From positions 1 through 18,029 of the forward strand of contig JAXHVB010000025.1 in the NCBI GenBank assembly GCA_034189125.1: a DNA stretch of 18,029 nt. Direction: 5' to 3'. Made by a program: the position numbers and the translations under genes. Shown here one piece after another: positions 6,653 through 13,156 of the stretch. How positions within the stretch are numbered: position 1 is the first letter of the stretch; each line of letters opens with the position of its first letter. The stretch is from UBA5862 sp002408105 (GTDB lineage: Bacteria > Pseudomonadota > Gammaproteobacteria > Pseudomonadales > UBA5862). A model generated the notes under the pieces. That model searched no databases. It worked only from the letters and a program-made list of their open reading frames with translations, and was not told where the DNA came from.

Positions 6653-6682
6653 TTGTTCTGTGCGACTTGGAAGCTGTCAATC

Positions 6683-7387
6683 ATGCCCGATATCCTCAGG
6701 TCGAATCCGCCGATCTTGGCCTGCAGCAACCTATGCAAGGTGGTTTCCACCAGCGCGGGTGACCTGACCATTCTGGACGACGTGACCTTCGAGGTCGGAG
6801 CGGGTCAGTCGTTGGCGGTGGTGGGCATGTCGGGCTCTGGCAAATCGACGTTGCTGGGTTTGCTCGCGGGGCTGGACGAGGCCAGCAGTGGCAGCATCTC
6901 GCTCGATGGCGCTGACCTGACAGCACTCGATGAAGAACAACGGGCGGAGCTGCGTGGGGCCAAGGTGGGCTTCGTGTTTCAGTCATTTCAGTTGCTGCCT
7001 GGACTCACCGCGCTTGAGAACGTCATGCTGCCCAGGGAGTTGACCGGGAAGGCGGCCCCCCGCGCCACCGCCGAGTCCTTGCTCGACAGGGTGGGTCTCG
7101 GGGATCGAACGCACCACTACCCGCGCCAGCTGAGCGGGGGAGAGCAGCAGCGTGTGGCCCTGGCCCGGGCCTTCGCGTGTGAGCCCAAGGTCCTGTTCGC
7201 CGATGAGCCCACCGGCAACCTGGACACCCACACGGGCGCGAAGGTGGTGGAGTTGATGTTCGATTTGAACCGCGATGCTGGCACCACACTGGTGCTGGTG
7301 ACCCACGATGATGTTTTGGCCCAGCGGTGCACCCGGCGCATTGAGCTTGCCGGCGGGCGGCTGGTCGGGCCGACCGAGGTGGGCTGA
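6683..7387 (+). CDS. ybbA: ABC transporter ATP-binding protein (YbbA, LolD/MacB type)
   Basis: This 234-residue ATPase should drive the mechanotransmission-type transporter formed with the permease encoded directly downstream. It has Walker A GMSGSGKST (48-56), Q-loop Q100, signature LSGGEQQ (150-156), Walker B LFADEP (171-176, E175 catalytic) and H-loop H208. The sequence between Walker A and the signature (FQSFQLLPGLTALENVMLP) is typical of the LolD/FtsE/YbbA branch. ATG 6683 is chosen because an upstream extension to 6569 would run through the tesA gene, and because GGAAG lies nine bases before it. The location next to tesA, divergent and followed by the large permease, is the same as in E. 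coli. The physiological substrate of YbbAP is not settled, although a role in freeing hydrophobic molecules from the membrane has been proposed for the family. Confidence 0.95.
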   Translation: MPDILRSNPPILACSNLCKVVSTSAGDLTILDDVTFEVGAGQSLAVVGMSGSGKSTLLGLLAGLDEASSGSISLDGADLTALDEEQRAELRGAKVGFVFQSFQLLPGLTALENVMLPRELTGKAAPRATAESLLDRVGLGDRTHHYPRQLSGGEQQRVALARAFACEPKVLFADEPTGNLDTHTGAKVVELMFDLNRDAGTTLVLVTHDDVLAQRCTRRIELAGGRLVGPTEVG

Positions 7388-7390
7388 CCG

Positions 7391-9871
7391 ATGCGCCTGG
7401 TGCTGCGCCTGCTGGGACGCCATCTGCGCTCTGGAGAGTTGAACCTGTTGGTGCTGGGGCTCACGGTCGCGGTTGCCACAGTGAGTGGCATTGCGCTGTT
7501 TGTTGATCGCCTGCAGCAGGCGATTCTCACCGAGTCCACTGCGTTTATTGGTGGCGACCGCATCCTCACGGCACCCGATCCGGTTTCGCAAGACTGGCTC
7601 GCCGCCGCCAGCCGCTTTGGGCTTTCGGTTTCCAGGAGCGTACGTACGCCTTCGATGGCCATGGCGGGCGACCGAATGTTGCTCGTCTCGGTGCACGCGG
7701 TGGACTCCGCATACCCGCTCAAAGGCAGCTTGCGCGTTGCAGATGCTGCGTTTGGGGCCGACTCGGCGGTGTCGGAAGGCCCCGCCCCCGGCAGTATCTG
7801 GGTTGAATCCCGGGTGCTTGGTGCACTTGGCGTCGGCATCGGAGAGCCCTTGCAGATCGGTGCGCGATCGCTCGAGGTGACACGCGTGCTGGTGACTGAA
7901 CCCCAGTTGGGGGGTGGGTACCTCAGCCTCGGGCCCCGCGCCATGATGGCGCTCGACGATCTCGAAGCCTCCGGGCTCGTCCAGCCAGGGAGCCGAATCG
8001 AATACCGCTACTTTGTCGCGGGCGAGCCCCAGAACCTTGCCGAATTCGATGCCTGGCTCGCACCCAAGCTTGAAGCCGTGCACCGCTGGGTCGGGTTGGA
8101 AGAAGGCCGTCCGGAAGTGGCAGACGCGATCGGTCGCGCCGAGCGTTTTTTGCTGCTTGGCGGATCCCTGGGTGTGTTGCTTGCCGGGGTTGCCGTGGCA
8201 TTGGCGGGGCGGCGTTTCAGCGAGAACCAACTGAACGATGTGGCGATCATGAAAACCTTTGGCGCGACCTCGTCGCGGGTGCTCCGGTTGTACCTGGGGC
8301 TTCTCGGCGCTGTGGCACTGCTTTCCATTGGGCTCGGCCTGTTGCTTGGTGGTCTGGTTCAGGCTGGGTTCGCGGCACTGCTCGCCAATTACCTTCCGAG
8401 CCGGCTGCCGGCGCCTGGGTGGATGCCGCTCATGCTTGGCGCCTTTACCGGCATGGTGTGTTTGCTCGGCTTTGCGGTCCCCCCCATGGTGCGCTTGCAC
8501 CGACTGGCTCCGTTGCGGGTGTTGCGGCGCGAGCTCGCCCCGGTGCCCATCAGTGGCTGGCTGACCTACGGCTCTGCCGCGGGTGCGGCTTTCCTGTTGA
8601 TGTGGACCTACAGCCGAAGCTGGACCCTGACCGCGGCGTTGTTCGCTGGCGCGACTCTGGCGTTGGTCGCCAGCGGCGGTGTGAGCGCCTTGCTCTTGCT
8701 TGGTGGGCGGGCCATCGGCATGCAGGCCGGTAGTCTGTGGCGCCTCGCCTTCGCGGGGTTGCGGCGTCGGGCGCGCAGCAACCTGCTGCAGATTCTTGTG
8801 TTTGCCGTGGCTTTGATGTTGTTGCTGATTCTGGTGTTGGTGCGCACCGCACTGCTCGAGGCCTGGAAAAACCAGGTTCCGGCCGACGCGCCCAACCACT
8901 TTGCCGTGAACATCGCCGCGGACGAGGTCACTGGGTTCCAGATGCTGTTGCGCGACCTTGGGATTAAACCTGAGCCACTGTTTCCGGTGGTGCGGGGGCG
9001 CATCACCGCGGTCAACGACGAGTCTGCCATCGACCGCATCGGACCGGAGGACACGGGCTACGGCATCGACCGGGAGCTGAGTCTGACGTGGAGCGCCAAG
9101 CTTCCGACAGAGAATCGAGTGATTGAGGGGCGCTGGTGGGACCCCAGCCCAGAGGGCGCTGAGGTGTCGCTCGAGCGAGAGTTCGCGCAAAGGTACGGGT
9201 TGCAGGTCGATGATCGGCTGCGTCTGGCGGTCGCGGATACCGAAGTGGAGGCTCGGGTCGCCAGCATTCGGGAGCTCAACTGGGACAGCATGCGGCCGAA
9301 CTTTTACGTGGTCGCGGCCCCCGGTGTGCTCGACCGCCATGCAGCCACCTACCTGACGAGCTTTTTTTTGGCGCGCGATGAAAAACTCCTGCTGAACGAC
9401 CTGGTGCGTGCGTTCCCGGCAGTGAGTGTGGTGGAAATCGACGCCATCGTTCGGCAGGTTCAGCAGATCGTTCAGCAGGTTACCCAAGCGATTGAGCTGG
9501 TGATGGTGCTGATCCTGTCGGCTGGGGTGTTGGTGCTGTTTGCGAGCGTGCGGGCGAGCATGGACGAGCGCGAGCGGGAAGCTGCACTGCTGCGGACCCT
9601 GGGTGCCCGGCGCCGCCTGATCATTGGCAGCCTGCTGACCGAATTCACGGTTCTCGGTGGCATCGCAGGGGTGCTCGCTGCCGCGGCCACCGAGGTGGCA
9701 CTGCGGATGTTGTATGCCCAGGTGTTTCAGATCGGGTATCAACCGGTTTACTGGGTTTGGCTCGCCGGCCCCGCTGTCGGCGCCTTAGGGATTGGGGGGC
9801 TCGGGTGGTGGAGCGCAAGATCCGTTGTTCAGACTCCACCCGGCGTGGTGCTGCGCGGCTACACCAATTGA
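7391..9871 (+). CDS. ybbP: ABC transporter permease (YbbP, FtsX-like)
   Basis: This large inner-membrane permease of 826 residues begins three bases after the ybbA stop. About ten membrane segments are visible: one near residues 17-38, three in the 250-375 region forming the first FtsX-like module, a middle group around 395-490, and a C-terminal FtsX-like module with three helices (about 695-820). Two long periplasmic regions separate them (roughly 40-250 and 495-690). This doubled layout is typical of YbbP and differs from the four-helix LolC/MacB permeases. It should pair with two YbbA ATPases. No frameshift or truncation is seen, and the length is near that of known YbbP proteins. A 919-codon open frame on the opposite strand through this gene is judged to be a by-product of GC-rich codon use. 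Confidence 0.94.
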   Translation: MRLVLRLLGRHLRSGELNLLVLGLTVAVATVSGIALFVDRLQQAILTESTAFIGGDRILTAPDPVSQDWLAAASRFGLSVSRSVRTPSMAMAGDRMLLVSVHAVDSAYPLKGSLRVADAAFGADSAVSEGPAPGSIWVESRVLGALGVGIGEPLQIGARSLEVTRVLVTEPQLGGGYLSLGPRAMMALDDLEASGLVQPGSRIEYRYFVAGEPQNLAEFDAWLAPKLEAVHRWVGLEEGRPEVADAIGRAERFLLLGGSLGVLLAGVAVALAGRRFSENQLNDVAIMKTFGATSSRVLRLYLGLLGAVALLSIGLGLLLGGLVQAGFAALLANYLPSRLPAPGWMPLMLGAFTGMVCLLGFAVPPMVRLHRLAPLRVLRRELAPVPISGWLTYGSAAGAAFLLMWTYSRSWTLTAALFAGATLALVASGGVSALLLLGGRAIGMQAGSLWRLAFAGLRRRARSNLLQILVFAVALMLLLILVLVRTALLEAWKNQVPADAPNHFAVNIAADEVTGFQMLLRDLGIKPEPLFPVVRGRITAVNDESAIDRIGPEDTGYGIDRELSLTWSAKLPTENRVIEGRWWDPSPEGAEVSLEREFAQRYGLQVDDRLRLAVADTEVEARVASIRELNWDSMRPNFYVVAAPGVLDRHAATYLTSFFLARDEKLLLNDLVRAFPAVSVVEIDAIVRQVQQIVQQVTQAIELVMVLILSAGVLVLFASVRASMDEREREAALLRTLGARRRLIIGSLLTEFTVLGGIAGVLAAAATEVALRMLYAQVFQIGYQPVYWVWLAGPAVGALGIGGLGWWSARSVVQTPPGVVLRGYTN

Positions 9872-9876
9872 CCGAT

Positions 9877-9898
9877 CCCTGACTTGGGTCAACCAGGG
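9877..9898 (+). terminator. Weak hairpin after ybbP
   Basis: CCCTG (9877-9881) pairs with CAGGG (9894-9898), with an alternative inner stem TGAC/GTCA, and is followed by TTT. It starts five bases after the ybbP stop. The stem is short, so it is a possible terminator only. Confidence 0.3.
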
Positions 9899-9939
9899 TT
9901 TCCGCCTGAGTAATCCAAACTTCAGTGTTGGGGTCGGGG

Positions 9940-9945
9940 TACAAT
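9940..9945 (+). promoter_or_regulatory. Possible -10 element before the monooxygenase gene
   Basis: TACAAT matches five of six bases of the sigma-70 -10 consensus and lies 30 bases before the ATG. No good -35 hexamer was found at 16-18 bases upstream, so this is weak support for a separate promoter. Confidence 0.3.
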
Positions 9946-9975
9946 GTGCCGCAGAGAAATCGAGAGGTATCCGCC

Positions 9976-11478
9976 ATGACCGCTGTCACCCAAGCTTTCC
10001 CCGCCAGTTCGCCGGGCGCTGAACACGTCGACGTGCTGATCGTGGGCGCCGGAATTTCAGGCATTGACGCCGCCTACCATGTCCAGAAAGAGTTTCCGGG
10101 CAAATCCTTCGTGGTGCTGGAGACCCAGGAGACGTTCGGGGGCACCTGGCACACCCACAAGTACCCGGGCGTCCGTTCGGACAGTGACCTGTACACCTTT
10201 GGTTTCAAGTGGAAGCCCTGGGTGGGGGCGCCGATTGCTACGGCAGAAGAAATCAAGAAATACCTGAACGAGACCCTCGATGAGCAGGGCCTGCGTCCGC
10301 ACATTCGGTATCGCCACAAGGTGAAGACCGCCCAATGGAGCACGCCGGACCAGCGGTGGACCGTGACCGTTGAGCGCCTGGAAGATGGCGCACTGCAGAC
10401 CTTCACCTGCAATTTTCTGTGGATGTGTCAGGGCTATTATCGCCACGAGCAGGGTTACACCCCGGAGTGGCCGGGAATGGATCGCTTCAAAGGTGTTCTC
10501 GTGCACCCGCAGCGGTGGCCCGAAGACCTGGACTACCGGGGCAAGAAAGTTGTGGTGATCGGCTCGGGCGCGACCGCTGCCACCATTGTTCCGGCCATGG
10601 CGAAGGATGTTGAGCACATCACGATGTTGCAGCGTTCGCCCACCTACTTCACGCCGGGCGCCAACCGCAACGAACTGGCCGACCTGTTGCGGGATCTGGA
10701 CGTGCCGGCGGAGTGGATTCACGAAATCGTGCGCCGGAAGGTCCTGAAGGACACCGCCAACATTGCGCGCTTGGCCTTCGAGCAGCCGGAGGCTCTAAAA
10801 CAGCAGCTGATTGGCGTGGTGCGCCAGGAGCTGGGTGAGGACTACGACGTCGATACCCATTTCACGCCGAAATACATGCCCTGGCGTCAGCGCCTGGCGT
10901 TTGTTCCGAACGGTGATTTGTTCGAAGGCATCCGTTCGGGCAAGGCGTCCGTCGCGACCGGGCACATTGAGTCATTCAATGAGAAGGGCGTCCTGTTGCA
11001 ATCGGGCGAACAACTTGATGCAGACATCATCGTGACCGCCACCGGTTTTGATCTGTGCGTGCTCGGTGACGTGGTGTTCGAAATCGATGGCGAGCCGGTC
11101 GATTTCGCCGATACGGTCACCTACCGTGGATGCATGTTCTCTGGGGTTCCGAACATGGCCTGGATCTTCGGCTATTTCCGGGCGAGTTGGACCCTGCGAG
11201 CCGATCTGGTCTGCGAGTTGGTGTGCCGCATGTTCCGTTTGATGGACGAAAAAGGCGCCAAGGTGGTGACGCCCCAATTGCGTCCAGAAGACGAAGGTAT
11301 GCAGAGATTGCCCTGGATCGACCCTGAAAACTTCAACCCGGGATACCTTGCCCGGGGCATGCATTTGATGCCGCGCCAGGGCGACCGCGAGCCCTGGATT
11401 TTCACCCAGGACTATGACAAGGAAAAGGACGAATTCCCCGCTGCCAACCTTGAAGACGGCTCGCTGATCTTCACTTAG
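9976..11478 (+). CDS. EthA-type Baeyer-Villiger flavin monooxygenase
   Basis: This 500-residue FAD- and NADPH-dependent enzyme inserts oxygen next to a ketone to give an ester or lactone, and often oxidises sulfides too. It has the FAD Rossmann motif VGAGISG (23-29), a second dinucleotide motif GSGATA (196-201), and the Baeyer-Villiger fingerprint F-x-G-x3-H-x3-W-P (F171, G173, H177, W181, P182). The longer signature GGTWHTHKYPGVRSD (55-69) is also present, and a late ATGFD motif supports the call. GGTW...YPG.RSDSDLYT, the 'CQGYY...GYTPEW' region and 'PWRQRL.FVPNGDLF' closely recall mycobacterial EthA, the activator of ethionamide. The ATG at 9976 has AGAGG eight bases upstream. The frame is open 51 bases farther, without support. 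No TetR regulator or dehydrogenase is adjacent, so the natural substrate is open. Confidence 0.92.
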   Translation: MTAVTQAFPASSPGAEHVDVLIVGAGISGIDAAYHVQKEFPGKSFVVLETQETFGGTWHTHKYPGVRSDSDLYTFGFKWKPWVGAPIATAEEIKKYLNETLDEQGLRPHIRYRHKVKTAQWSTPDQRWTVTVERLEDGALQTFTCNFLWMCQGYYRHEQGYTPEWPGMDRFKGVLVHPQRWPEDLDYRGKKVVVIGSGATAATIVPAMAKDVEHITMLQRSPTYFTPGANRNELADLLRDLDVPAEWIHEIVRRKVLKDTANIARLAFEQPEALKQQLIGVVRQELGEDYDVDTHFTPKYMPWRQRLAFVPNGDLFEGIRSGKASVATGHIESFNEKGVLLQSGEQLDADIIVTATGFDLCVLGDVVFEIDGEPVDFADTVTYRGCMFSGVPNMAWIFGYFRASWTLRADLVCELVCRMFRLMDEKGAKVVTPQLRPEDEGMQRLPWIDPENFNPGYLARGMHLMPRQGDREPWIFTQDYDKEKDEFPAANLEDGSLIFT

Positions 11479-11719
11479 ACACCCGGCCCACGCCGTCGGT
11501 GATGCCGGCCACCAGGCTGTCTCCCAAGCGGTGCGAGTAAACCGGCGATCGTGGCCTGTGGCTGTCCGCTAGACCGGGCAATGGACCGCATTTGACCGCC
11601 CGGGGTCCCTGGTGATTGGCTGGTTCAGCGCTTGACCAGGCAGCATGAAAGTCAGCCGTGGCACCCATGAATCGGGCCAGGGTCTGCACCGGGGCCACGT
11701 GAAATCACAGGGGGTATGC
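11479..11719. other. Intergenic stretch between convergent genes with two hairpins
   Basis: No convincing gene is seen in these 241 bases. Two adjacent stem-loops occur: GACCGGGC (11572-11579) with GCCCGGGGTC (11598-11607, two-base bulge), and CCTGGT (11608-11613) with ACCAGG (11635-11640). They could end transcription from the monooxygenase gene or the DUF1269 gene, but neither has a T-run. A 75-codon minus-strand open frame covers part of it and shows no ribosome binding site or known motif. Confidence 0.35.
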
Positions 11720-12238
11720 TCAGGACGCCGTCAGACTGATCTTGTCGGCGTCGACGGATGCAATTTCGGCTTCGGGGTGGGTTCGCCGAATCAACTCCTG
11801 CACCGCCTCGCTGCGTTCATCGGGGACGTCGACCAGCATCAGCAACTCGCCGCGACCAATCGCTTCCTGAAATTCGTCCAGCCGTGAGTTGGGCACGCTG
11901 ACCCCCATTAAGGTCGAGCCAAGCCCACCGATGCCAGCCCCAGCGGCGCCGAGCGCCAACACCGCGCCACCTCCAAGCGCCAAACCGGCTGGGGGAAACG
12001 CCACGGCGGCCAATCCCGCCAACAGCCCCGCCACCCCACCAAGCGCCACCCCCCGCTCGAGCGCGGGAATGAGGTCACTGCGTTGCTGTACGGGGGCCTC
12101 TGGTACATCTTCAAGGGTCAGATCCTGCTTGGCGATTACACTGATGTCGTCTTCGCTGATCTGCGCCTGCTGAAGGTCTTTGGTGATGCGTTCTGCGCTC
12201 TCCAAACTGGGAGCGAGGAAAAACAAGCGTTTTTTCAT
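11720..12238 (-). CDS. DUF1269 family membrane protein
   Basis: This 172-residue protein matches the layout of the DUF1269 family. It has an N-terminal alpha/beta part beginning MKKRLFFLAPSLESAERI, then 'LEDVPEAPVQQRSDLIPALERG', then a glycine/alanine-rich double membrane segment (about 64-82 and 84-110, with FPPAGLALGGGAVL), then VSVPNSRLDEFQEAI.RGELLMLVDVP and a C-terminal HPEAE motif. No biochemical function is known to me. Glycine-zipper helices suggest insertion in the inner membrane, and family members are sometimes listed as stress-related. ATG 12238 is chosen because AAGGAG lies six bases upstream, the best ribosome binding site in the window, even though the frame stays open to 12301. 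It lies downstream of the metallopeptidase gene on the same strand, but a hairpin in between suggests a separate transcript. Confidence 0.88.
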   Translation of the reverse strand: MKKRLFFLAPSLESAERITKDLQQAQISEDDISVIAKQDLTLEDVPEAPVQQRSDLIPALERGVALGGVAGLLAGLAAVAFPPAGLALGGGAVLALGAAGAGIGGLGSTLMGVSVPNSRLDEFQEAIGRGELLMLVDVPDERSEAVQELIRRTHPEAEIASVDADKISLTAS

Positions 12239-12334
12239 GCTGCTCTCCTTGTTGTTCCTGTGCCGTTTCCTGCACGGACTTGGGTTGCATGAGGGTCTCA
12301 CCTACTGTGGACCTGTAAGCGGAGAGAAAGTGCC

Positions 12335-12359
12335 CGGCGCTCTCCTTCTGTCAGCGCCG
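12335..12359 (-). terminator. Hairpin at the end of the zinc peptidase gene
   Basis: CGGCGCT (12335-12341) and AGCGCCG (12353-12359) form a perfect seven-base stem with an 11-base loop that includes part of the stop codon region (12351-12353). On the minus strand it is followed by GGCACTTTCTCTCC, a partly T-rich tail. It probably ends or slows the peptidase transcript before the DUF1269 gene. Confidence 0.45.
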
Positions 12360-13040
12360 CAGGGCCCTCAGCCAATACCCCAGGCTCAATGCCGCCAGCA
12401 GGGCATTGCCCAAATAGGTCAGTGCGGCGGCGGTGAGGATTCGGCGGGCATGAGGCAAATCGCCTGGGTGCAGGTGTCTGCCCTGCACCAGCAGCGGGAG
12501 GGCACGATTGAAGCTGGCGTCGAGCTCGACCGGCAAGGTGACGAGATGAACCATGGCGCCAAGCGCGAGTGGCGCAATGGCGACCATTGCAGTGGCTGCT
12601 GCAGTGGTGGGAGAGCGGGTCAGCAGCAGCACCAGCGGCGCGCCGATCAGTGCGATTCGAGCGAGGATCTGGACCTGTTGGAGCCCGCGCACCATTCGGG
12701 TGCGCAGTCCCAGTAAGGGGTTGCGATCTGCGTGCTGTAGGGCGTGGCCGACCTCGTGGGCGGCGACCGCAATCGCGGTGAGCGAGTGCCCGGCGTAGTG
12801 CGACTCTGTCAGGCGTACAGTGCAGCTGGACGGATCATAGTGGTCAGCCGCGGCGGTCATTTCCACCGCGACATTGGCCAGCCCCTGGTGTGCGAGCAGG
12901 TGGCGCGCCAGATCGGCTCCCGTGCCTTGGCGCCGATACCGGTCGCCCGGCTCGCTGTATTTGCGCAGTGTGCGGCGGACCCAATACCCTGGGAAACACA
13001 GCACGCCAGCGGCGAGGATGGCAAGCACGAGCCACAGCAT
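12351..13040 (-). CDS. YugP-type zinc metallopeptidase, membrane bound
   Basis: This 229-residue inner-membrane protein belongs to the Zn_peptidase_2 (YugP) family. An N-terminal membrane helix (2-19) is followed by a soluble segment with YDPSSCTVRLTESHYAGHSL, then the HExxH zinc site HEVGHALQH (95-103, ligands H95 and H99, catalytic E96). Two central membrane helices follow (about 125-143 and 148-168), then PVELDAS (170-176), which holds the likely third ligand E172 as in family relatives, and a last helix (207-225). The frame stays open to 13256, but that extension runs into ppc on the other strand. ATG 13040 gives the normal family length and begins with the membrane helix, although no strong ribosome binding site precedes it. 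It is divergent from ppc across a 116-bp gap. The substrate is unknown. Confidence 0.9.
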   Translation of the reverse strand: MLWLVLAILAAGVLCFPGYWVRRTLRKYSEPGDRYRRQGTGADLARHLLAHQGLANVAVEMTAAADHYDPSSCTVRLTESHYAGHSLTAIAVAAHEVGHALQHADRNPLLGLRTRMVRGLQQVQILARIALIGAPLVLLLTRSPTTAAATAMVAIAPLALGAMVHLVTLPVELDASFNRALPLLVQGRHLHPGDLPHARRILTAAALTYLGNALLAALSLGYWLRALRR

Positions 13041-13156
13041 GTGCGCATGGTATCGGTTTGATTGCGCTCGGCCCACATGTTGCACCCCAGATGGTCGAAG
13101 ATGTGCCAATCCTGCTGTTGAAACCGACCAGACGCCTGATAGGGAACCAATAACCG

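Noticed and set aside
5713..6762. 349-codon plus-strand frame
   Set aside because: It is antisense to tesA and the start of dinB, has no known motif, and runs across the divergent promoter gap.
6983..9742. 919-codon open reading frame on the minus strand
   Set aside because: It lies entirely opposite ybbA-ybbP, both of which have full motif support. Its product is low-complexity and rich in Q, H, R, P and G, as expected from the antisense of GC-rich codons, with no recognisable domain.
11471..11698. 75-codon minus-strand frame containing LGDSLVAGI, reminiscent of a GDSL block
   Set aside because: It lacks the other SGNH blocks and a ribosome binding site and overlaps the end of the monooxygenase gene. 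The resemblance is too short to call a gene remnant.
13041..13156. Possible promoter elements (TTGAAA, TTGATT) in the ppc / peptidase gap
   Set aside because: No matching -10 hexamer at proper spacing was found for either direction, so no promoter is annotated.
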